From positions 186,001 through 250,000 of the forward strand of contig JANATG010000007.1 in NCBI GenBank assembly GCA_029449235.1: a DNA stretch of 64,000 bases, written 5' to 3'. The stretch is from Linnemannia schmuckeri. Taxonomy: Eukaryota > Mortierellomycota > Mortierellomycetes > Mortierellales > Mortierellaceae. Below, in pieces: positions 56,537-64,000 of the stretch. The translations under genes and the position numbers were made by a program. Position 1 is the first letter of the stretch, and each line of letters begins with the position of its first letter. The notes beneath the pieces are model-generated. The model was not told where the DNA came from and searched no databases. It saw nothing but the letters and a program-made list of their open reading frames with translations.

Positions 56537-59428
56537 ATGTCTTTACCACCAAGAGCCTACCCTCGTGTCATCATTGTGGGCGGAGGATTGGGCGGGTTGA
56601 TGCTGGCCATCTTGCTCGATAAGATGGGAGTCCCCTACCATATCTTTGAACGAGCACCTAAAGTCAAGCCTCTCGGTAAATACTACCATTGACTGTTTTC
56701 AGCAACTTTAACATTCTCAGCAACCGAAATGTTTGGACTGGTCAGGTTTCATTCCGCCCTCACCAGTTGATACTCACTCACCCTCGCCCTGATTGATTTT
56801 TTTATTTATTTTCTGTACAGGGGCGCTGATGAGTCTGAACGGAAACATCCTGGCATTATTCGATCAGCTGGGCATGTTGGAGGACATCATGAAAGTCTCG
56901 CTTGTCAGTCTCAACTCGTCCCTCTATACCGAGAAGATGGAGAAGATTACCGAGATTGATGTCCGGACCCATTACGAGTAGTAAGAGCCCTCTCCACAAA
57001 CAAACAAATACATATTCCTCCCCTTTTGTCTGAACCTTGTTTGATAACAATTATTTGCCTGTTGTCTCACTCTCTTTCACGCTATTTCACCACATTTTAC
57101 GAACGAGAATAGCACTGGGTACCAGTTTCTCATGTTCCCCCGCCCAGACCTCTTCGCCATCCTCCTCAGCAGGATTCCACCCGATAGGATCAGTTTTGGG
57201 AAACGCGTCCTCCTCACCAAACGCTAATCCTCGGGCGTGCAAATCGTCTGTTCAGACAACACCTGCTACGAGGGTGACATTATCGTGGGAGCCGACGGCG
57301 TCTACAGTGCAGTGCGCCATAATATGTTTCGGGAAATGAGAGAGCAACAGGAACAGGAGGTCCATTATTATGGTGGCAGTTCAATCGTGATACCGCCCTC
57401 GGATACCAAGGACTTTGCGATCCCGTATCTGTGTATGGTTGGAGTGACGAAGCCGTTGGATTCTAACAAGTACCCGGTCTTGAGGCATCCTAACACGCAG
57501 CTGCATCATGTCATTGGTGAGAATACTCCCTACAGCGTAAGGTTTTTTTTGTTTGTTTGTTTTGTTTGTGCTCGTTTTTTTCCCCTCTTGCACAGGTATG
57601 ATGCTGACAGAGAAAAAAATGTGGCTCTGCGTACAAATTTGAATAACCCTTTACTTTTTTTATTTCTTTATTTCACTACAACAATACATGGTTAGTGGAC
57701 AGTCATCACGATTCCAAGGAATCGATTCTGTTGGAGTGTGATGGTACAGGTCAAGGACCAAGCCGAAGCTAAGGAGCAACGATTCATGAACTCGGAATGG
57801 GGTCCCGAGGCGAACGAAAAACTCATCGACATTGTTCGTGACTTCCCTGTCACCTTTGGAGGCAAACTGGGCGAGATTATTGAGGCGACGCCCAAGAGTG
57901 GGGTCTCGAAGGTTATGCTGGAAGAAAAGTTGTTCGAGACTTGGTACCATGGGGGTATCGTCTTGATCGGAGATGGTGAGTGAACAGAAGTGAGCGAGCA
58001 CATGCATGTATGTTTTTGCGTGTGTGTGTGTGGTCTTTGTTGCCTTGCTTTGTACTTTTCTTGCAGCGTATTGTTTGTTGATGGTTTGATCTCCGCGGAA
58101 CGTTCAAAAGTACTCAAAAAAAAAAAAAAAAAGAGTGCATGCACCAACAATGCTCACTAGCCTAACCCACAATCATCCATTCGTTCCCTCCTTTTTTCAA
58201 TCCCCTCCATCCTCGGTCACTTTGTCCTTTTCCCTCCTTTTCGCTCCTTTTCCCTCCTTTCCCTCCTTCTTCGCATCAGCATGCCATAAGGTAAATATCC
58301 GAACGTGCATCCGATCCAGTCCACAAAGAAACAAACAAGCACACACAACATACAAACAAAGACATATAAATCACAAACAAACTAACAAACAAAATTTCGT
58401 ACCTATTCACGGATAAACGCCTTTTTTGCATTATCGACTCACTCTCTCACTCTCTCTCATTCCTCATCTTCCTGTTATACGCCGTATCTCTTCCACCTTA
58501 TTCGCGCCACTATCTAGATGCTTCCAACATCCGGCCAAGGTAAAAAACAATGGATGTTTACCCGACGATGAACGAATGCTATGATCATGACCATGAAACA
58601 TTCCCACAGATCCCCTGAAATTTTTTTTTCAATTGAGTTTTCTTCTCTCTTGCCCTTTCCACCTCTCTCCCCGCCCCTTTTTTTTTACTCCCTCCCTCCT
58701 AATCATGCCTTCCTTCTTTTTTGTTATCTGTTCGATGTGATATGTAGGAGCGATGAATGCGATGCAAGACGCCGTGATCCTGGCCAACTGTATTTACGAC
58801 CTCGAGAACCTCCGCTCCGAGAGTCTTACGGCCGCCTTCCGAGACTACAAGGAGCAGCGGTACAGTCATGCCAAGAGGCAGATCTTTAACAGTAGACTCA
58901 ATGCAAAGCTCTCAAGTGGCCAGGTAAGAAAATTTGGAAGACTCCATTTGCGTGGAATGAGTGTCTAGGGCCTGAGGACTTGTCATTTCATTTTTTTCAC
59001 CCATTCGCCTTTGTCTTCGCTTCCCCTTCCCCTGAATGTCCACTTGCGCTCGTTCCTTCCTTTTCCTTCCTTTGTTTCATTTGTCTCACTCACATCCCAT
59101 CTCTTGTTATAATTCCCGAAACTCATAGACACGAACAGAGAGGCTTGTGCGTCACATCGTCCTAAATCTCCTCCCGCGGTCCATCCAGAACAAACAGTTC
59201 AGTAAGGATGCTGCCTATCGTCCACAATGCACATTCCTCCCCCGCATCCCCGACAAGGGCAGTGTCCCGTCGTTGCCACAGAAGCCCTCACGACGATACC
59301 AGGCCGAGATGAGAGCCGCCGCCGCCGCCGCTGCTGCTGAAGAGATGATGAGGAGGGAGAGCAAGGTTGATTTGTATTGTGCGTCGTCTATGAACAGTAA
59401 CGCATGTTTGGTGCCCAAGGGAGCGTGA
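56537..59428 (+). pseudogene. FAD-dependent monooxygenase E, in-frame stop (503 codons otherwise open)
   Basis: join(56537..56675, 56821..56980, 57113..57536, 57696..57975, 58280..58290, 58518..58539, 58748..58923, 59129..59428). Every splice site is intact, both microexons are conserved and the frame is preserved over 504 codons, except for TAA at 57225-57227 in exon 3 (after LLTKR, before SSGVQIVC). The stop would cut the protein before the DG and GD motifs. Motifs: VIIVGGGLGGL, FERAPKV, GADGVYSAVR, GDACHKMLPTSGQG. Exon 3 is 36 nt longer than in A-C, from a 12-residue insert rich in Gln/Glu/Gly. The tail is Ala-rich with a unique extension. Either a recent nonsense mutation or a base-call error; the otherwise perfect structure argues that any loss is recent. 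Confidence 0.85.
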
Positions 59429-60743
59429 CAACTGCATGGCCCTGCTATATTCTTTTTTTTTATTTTATCTATTTTCTGGGCCTGCATACAGGGTGCGATG
59501 GGCTACAATAATTAATAATAAAAAAAAATCCTAGCAATGAGAATTTAGAAAATGCGCGTCAAGGAAACAGAACAAAAACTGAGGCGACACTGAGGAGGAG
59601 GAGGAGAAAAGCAGTGATGGATACACATGTAGCAGGAGACAAACTATGACACCCTTAAGTCTGATTGCGAGGTACGATATGGTGGGGCTGAAATAGGTTT
59701 CATGTCATGTGCGTGACTTATTGTGAGGGTCTTGAGGAGAGTTGCCCTTGGTTGGCCGAGACGTTGGCGGCAGTGCCAGGTGTGACAGGGTCACTAGTCG
59801 AAGAAGAGGGAGAAGGAAAAGTGGAGCTCTCCTCTACAACACCTGTATTCAAAGGTGTGTCTCCAGGATCGACGGGCATAACTCAGATAGCAGGCAAGCG
59901 AGGAAAAAAAGATGTGTATGTATATGTGTGTGTGTGTGTGTCCCTTCTCAATATCGCAATAAAAACAGTAACTCTCAAGACCTGCTCGTATCGTGGAAGA
60001 AGGTGCTTTTTCAGACACTCGCAGGCAAACGCGTAAAATAGTCAAAATGGCCATCAGAAGCTAAGCCACTCAAAAACACCACATTATTGGGGAGCAACTA
60101 TCAAAACTAGTGCAAAAGAAAAGGCTGGTTGCAGAAAAAATACTACTCTGCAGGAATGGCTAGGGCGAGGAAAGGATGCAAGGGGGCTAATAGTAGTCCA
60201 AGTAAGAAAACTAAACGCGCCGTTAGAAAAAGTGAATGACAGAAAGAAAAATAAGGAAGGTACGAGAATGATTGCTTTTTTTGGGTGCGAGGAGAGAGAA
60301 AGGAAGAGAGGGGAATATGAGCTGGAAGGAATACTGGAACAAAAAAAGACGGGGTCACAATTTGTTATCTACTAATGAGAAACTATCATGGAGATACGAG
60401 AAAAAATAAGGGGCGACGATGAGTGGACCGCATATATAAAAAAGATCAAGGGATGGCACGCGTCAATGGACAAAAACTAATGCATCAAGGAACAAGGAAG
60501 AGAGAAAGATAAAGGAATAATGCGCTCCTGAGAAGGTCAATTTAGTAAACAACAGCACTGTCTACACTAAAAGGAGGTCAATGGTCCCGTCATGAACACA
60601 CCATCTCACGAGCCGGGTACTGGACATGCACATATATGTATATATACAGAGCATCTCCTCGCTATCTTCTCTTGTCTATTCCACAACCAATTCTATTCAC
60701 AAATCACCCTCTCCCAAGAAACACACACACACAAACAATCACT
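59429..60743. other. Intergenic, no supported gene
   Basis: AT- and purine-rich sequence with a GT microsatellite at about 59924-59941. Overlapping frames at 59707-60041 lack motifs or splice support. The 3' end of this stretch is the promoter of the next gene (TATATATA at 60639-60646). Confidence 0.5.
60639..60646 (+). promoter_or_regulatory. TATA-like box of the 107-aa secreted protein gene
   Basis: TATATATA about 100 bases before the ATG at 60744, followed by a C/A-rich leader. Confidence 0.45.
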
Positions 60744-61067
60744 ATGACTCGCACGTTCCCTCTTGCCGCCGTCTTTGCCATATTAGCCACCCTGTGCCTG
60801 TCAACAACATCCGCCATCCCATTCCCACAGCCTGACGGTAGCGCTACCCCATCAACAACCCAATGTATTCAAGAAAAATGGGAGATGGTCAAACCTGTCT
60901 TAAACGCTGTCCCTGCCAAAGAAAAGGGAAGGGCTCCCTTCCTGTTTGACAAGGATGGCAACCCTATCGCCAAGCCCCCGAATGCTGAGCAAATTGAGTC
61001 AGCTATGAGTCAGCTTAACAAAGATGAACGCAGCATGTTTTTGACATATGTTCAATGCCAGGCCTAG
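60744..61067 (+). CDS. Small secreted protein (107 aa)
   Basis: Single exon. Residues 1-24 are a textbook signal peptide (basic start, hydrophobic core, TTSA cleavage site). The mature part of about 83 residues contains only two cysteines (41 and 105), placed near its two ends so one disulfide could close the chain. A central segment is acidic and amphipathic (NAEQIESAMSQLNKDERSMF), predicted helical. No family is recognised. Expression support comes from the TATA box, the C/A-rich leader and the consistent ATG. Likely extracellular; role unknown. Confidence 0.7.
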   Translation: MTRTFPLAAVFAILATLCLSTTSAIPFPQPDGSATPSTTQCIQEKWEMVKPVLNAVPAKEKGRAPFLFDKDGNPIAKPPNAEQIESAMSQLNKDERSMFLTYVQCQA

Positions 61068-62653
61068 ATGAATGCCGCCACTACTCATCTTTTGTTCCAG
61101 TCTGTCCATCCATCTGTCCGTCTGTCCTGCATCCTGTCCCCGACCCACTCTTCCAGCCCAGTTCTGGAGCCATTTTTATCAGGATCTACCGCCGCTCTCC
61201 TTTCCAAGTAGCCCATTCATACATCTATCATTATAATAAACGTTATATCTATCATGCAACATCTCGAACCTTGAAGTTGTCATCGTGCTCTATACGTTTT
61301 TGTGCCCAGTAAGTCAGTAGTCACTGGATCCAAAAATGTAACTCTTCAAAACAAATGTAACTAACTTGCCGGTATCAGACTGTGAATGAAGACTGAGGAG
61401 AGCAGGGCAGTAAAAAGGGACTGACTGTGAGAAAGCGATAGGCGAAAAGGAGAGGTATGAATGTCATACACGTGAAGGATTTGCGGTCATAGAGAAGGGC
61501 CTACGTTGCAAGTTTATATTTATTCATGTATCAGGTCACATCCATGAACCCTGACTTAACGGTCGTCCTCCAAAAAGTATTCGGACAGAAGTTAAAAAAT
61601 GAGAGAGTGAGAGAGAAAGCTATTGAGTGATTGAACCGTAGGAACGATTAAAGAAAGAGAAGAGGGAAGAGAAATCAGATAGCGATTCTCAAGGAGAAGG
61701 GACGCATGGACGTCGAAAAGAGGAATGGGAGCAGAGCTGGCGGTAAATCGCTGTGTAATCGATAAAGGTTGACAGCCACCCTCCTACAGTTGGTGGTGGT
61801 GGTAGCGTTGGTGGTAGTATTGGTGATATTACTGGTGGTGACACTGGTAGTGGTATGACAACGGTGATAATGACGGCGGAAAAGGCGGCTCAATTAGTCG
61901 TCGTCCTCGTACTGGTACTGAGGATGCTCGAGCTGTTGAAGTGGTTGAAGATTCAAAGGACGATATTCCTGTGGTTATCCAAACCCCACAGTGTAAGCGG
62001 GGAAGCGGGGTCAAGGGATGTATGGGCGACAATTTGATCGGGAGCATCCTGTACACGTCCAGTCCTCGTTTTCTACTACTTTTCTTTCTGTAACCTAGGG
62101 GCGCGCGTCCCCTCTCGCTGTTTGTGGCATTGCCCTTTTTCTCTTCCTTTGCACCGAAGTCTCCGCCCAAACATTCGTCAGAATGACCTCAATATCGCCA
62201 TATTAAGCACACACGTACCAATTTTTTTTTTGAAAAATGGTTCGAAAATCATTATCATCAGCGAATCAGGACGAAGGGTTGGAGAGCAACAGCCTAAGAA
62301 TGGACAGGAGGCGGGCGAAGCATGCGTGTAAGCATGTTTTTATCTTTCTGATAATATGAAGACTATCAGTTTACAGAAGGTATGGTAGGGGAGGAGGAAG
62401 GGGGTTTTTGTGGTTTGCAACGAAGTGAACCCAGATCACAGGAGAACATGTTTTGGGATTGTAGCATTCATTGACGAAAAGGAAATGGAGGTAGAAAAAA
62501 GAATTGTAAAAAGCGTTGAGTCCCTTAATCAAAAGTCTCCCTACAGCCTCTCAAGTCAATTCAAGCTTGTCCTCCCCAGCCCCGTCACGTCGTATCCACT
62601 TCCATTCAAGCCCATCCAACCCATCCCCATCTAACCCATCAACAACTACTATC
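61068..62653. other. Intergenic; possible isolated exon near 61.86-61.99 kb
   Basis: A GGT/GGTGGT-rich stretch (61790-61860) is followed by an open frame reading DNGDNDGGKGGSISRRPR and later VVEDSKDDIPVVIQTPQ. It ends at a good donor (CAGT/GTAAGC near 61992). It looks like coding sequence, but I could not find joined exons on either side. Nothing else is supported. Confidence 0.35.
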
Positions 62654-62758
62654 ATGAAGTCCGTTACCATTCTCGCCATCATCGTTGCCATAAATATCGC
62701 CGCCGTTTTGGTCATGGCCGTCTCCAGTGCCTGTTCTGTTGGACCTCATAAATGTTAA
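62654..62758 (+). CDS. Very short secreted-type peptide (34 aa)
   Basis: ATG after a C/A-rich leader typical of this genome (CCATCTAACCCATCAACAAC). The product is almost all signal peptide (MKSVTILAIIVAINIAAVLV..) followed by SSACSVGPHKC with two cysteines. It may be a complete mini-peptide, or exon 1 of a gene whose intron I cannot place. No homology is recognised. Confidence 0.35.
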   Translation: MKSVTILAIIVAINIAAVLVMAVSSACSVGPHKC

Positions 62759-63299
62759 TCTAGGTAATGGTTCAAGTAGACAAATAAACACATCAAGGGC
62801 TGGAAACCTGAAAAGGCCGGGTTCTTTTCGACTTAATGGGACGTTTATCACCAGACATTCAGTAGCAAAGGACCCGTTTCAACACCACGTTCCCTGCTTA
62901 ATCTCAATTTCTGGCTTTATTTTGTTTTTTTTGTTTTTTGCTTCACATTTGCAATAAGAAATAAAACACCGCCCCTAACCCTAACATCTGTGGAATATAT
63001 GAGTAATATAGCGAGAGATGGAGAGAGAAAGGAACATGACACTTTGTATGGTACAAAAAAGACGAAAATTATTTTATTATTTTTATGTGCCAAAATGAGG
63101 GGATGTCTTCTCCATCGTCCAGGTAGGTATTTAAACTATCGAACCAAACAATATATAACAAAGATATGCAAAAGTATCTCCTTTTCACATTCCGGGGTGG
63201 GCGCGGTGTGTGGTATGACATAACACAGAAAAAAAGTAATAGGAGAGGGAAGGGGAGGGTGAATGAAGAGAGGAAAGGAGGACAAGAAAAAAAACCCCC
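62759..63299. other. Spacer upstream of the P450 3' end
   Basis: AT-rich; contains the short run CCCCTAACCCTAAC near 62974, too short to be telomeric, and the downstream region of the P450 gene on the minus strand. Confidence 0.5.
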
Positions 63300-64000
63300 T
63301 TATGCCTCCTTCTTGGCAGGTGCGCTGCGGGAGGTAAAGATCAACCCCGAGGGGCAAGGATCGCCAATACGCGAGAGGAGGGCGCGATTCCTGTGCGAGG
63401 GGTCGATCATCTCGATCTTGGAATACCGGGAGACCATCAGGACACCGACTGTCTTTAGTTCTTGAATCGCCAAGAATCTTCCGGGGCATGCATGTCTATT
63501 CCGAGTCGAATCGTAAACCAAAAGAAATGACAAAGGTTAGTGCAAACTCTTATTAATACACCTGTATTTCATGCACAACAATGAGAGAGAGAAAAAGGAG
63601 CATGTAAACGTACCGGCCCATGCCAAAGGGGAGGTAATCAGTGGCAGCCTTCGTCGCAGCCTTGGCTTTACCCAAGAACCTGAAGGGCCTAAACTCGGCA
63701 GGGTCCTCCCCTTGGTACTCTTGGCTCTGATGCAAGGATCGAAGGTTAATAACCACCATTTGACCCTTTGCGATCCTCATGCCGTTCGAGAGCGTGACAG
63801 GCTTGCGTGCCAAATGCATCAAGTCGAGACGCGTCATCCGGTACCGGAAGATCTCTCGGACAAACGAGTCCATCTTGACCATCCGCTTCATCGCCGCCGC
63901 CGACAGGTCGCGATCGTGGGCCGGGTCCAACTCGGTACCGACAAACTCTTCCGCAGATGAAAACTCGCCAGACTGGAGCTTCTTTTGACGGAGCTCCTCT
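63300..64000 (-). CDS. Cytochrome P450, C-terminal part (partial at window edge)
   Basis: Complement of join(63300..63495, 63614..>64000). The intron (donor GTACGT at 63613, acceptor AATAG ending at 63496) splits the heme loop. Joined, it reads DYLPFGMGR|HACPGRFLA, the FxxGxRxCxG signature with the heme-ligand cysteine. Upstream are the K-helix SFVREIFRYR (ExxR), LARKPVTLSNGMRI and FRPFRFLG (PERF region). This is the last third of a fungal P450: a heme monooxygenase, normally ER-bound by an N-terminal helix that lies beyond the window. The C-terminus runs SGLIFTSRSAPAKKEA. P450 family and substrate are not determinable. Its closeness to the FAD monooxygenases is suggestive, but no cluster backbone gene is visible. 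Confidence 0.92.

Noticed and set aside
57237..57695. Separate gene starting after the stop in monooxygenase E
   Set aside because: It starts at GTG and is simply the continuation of exon 3 in the same frame.
62970..62985. Telomere-like CCCTAACCCTAAC
   Set aside because: Only two units, inside a gene-bearing interval; expected by chance.

Overview
The window reads as nuclear DNA of an early-diverging filamentous fungus, most likely Mortierellomycota (Mortierella/Linnemannia-like). This rests on many short GT-AG introns, pyrimidine-rich promoters and poly-A/T tracts, and on family resemblance (kelch membrane proteins, CRAL-TRIO proteins, REase-like effector-type genes). The taxonomic call is inference; no marker gene is present. 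All gene models were spliced by hand from visible GT/AG sites and checked for reading-frame closure.

Layout. 0-11 kb is accessory-type sequence: the tail of an unidentified gene, a broken gene with a PD-(D/E)XK nuclease-like core (about 2.1-3.2 kb), a repeat tract (5.3-5.9 kb), a small secreted cysteine-rich peptide (6.9-7.2 kb), a decayed Tc1/mariner transposase (8.3-9.3 kb) and a long intronless ORF split by one stop codon (9.8-11.2 kb). 11.5-22 kb, all on the minus strand, carries two kelch-type single-pass membrane proteins and an eight-exon membrane-anchored alpha/beta hydrolase. At 24.9-26.3 kb lies a Bmt2-type 25S rRNA methyltransferase.

28-59 kb holds five paralogous group-A FAD-dependent monooxygenases, all on the plus strand: A (28.2 kb) and B (31.6 kb), then C (49.2 kb), D (53.0 kb) and E (56.5 kb). 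The two groups are separated by a gene-poor stretch (33.5-40.8 kb) and a housekeeping block: a CRAL-TRIO protein, a hotdog thioesterase and the SUMO-activating enzyme subunit Uba2, the last two divergently transcribed. The monooxygenases share intron positions, including an 11-nt microexon in A, C, D and E. B lacks three adjacent introns exactly. E carries an in-frame stop. The right end holds two small secreted-type ORFs and the 3' end of a cytochrome P450 on the minus strand.

The monooxygenase array is the most distinctive part: a recently expanded, probably secondary-metabolic or detoxifying enzyme family caught in several states (intact, intron-poor, nonsense-bearing). No CRISPR array, rRNA gene or confident tRNA gene is visible.
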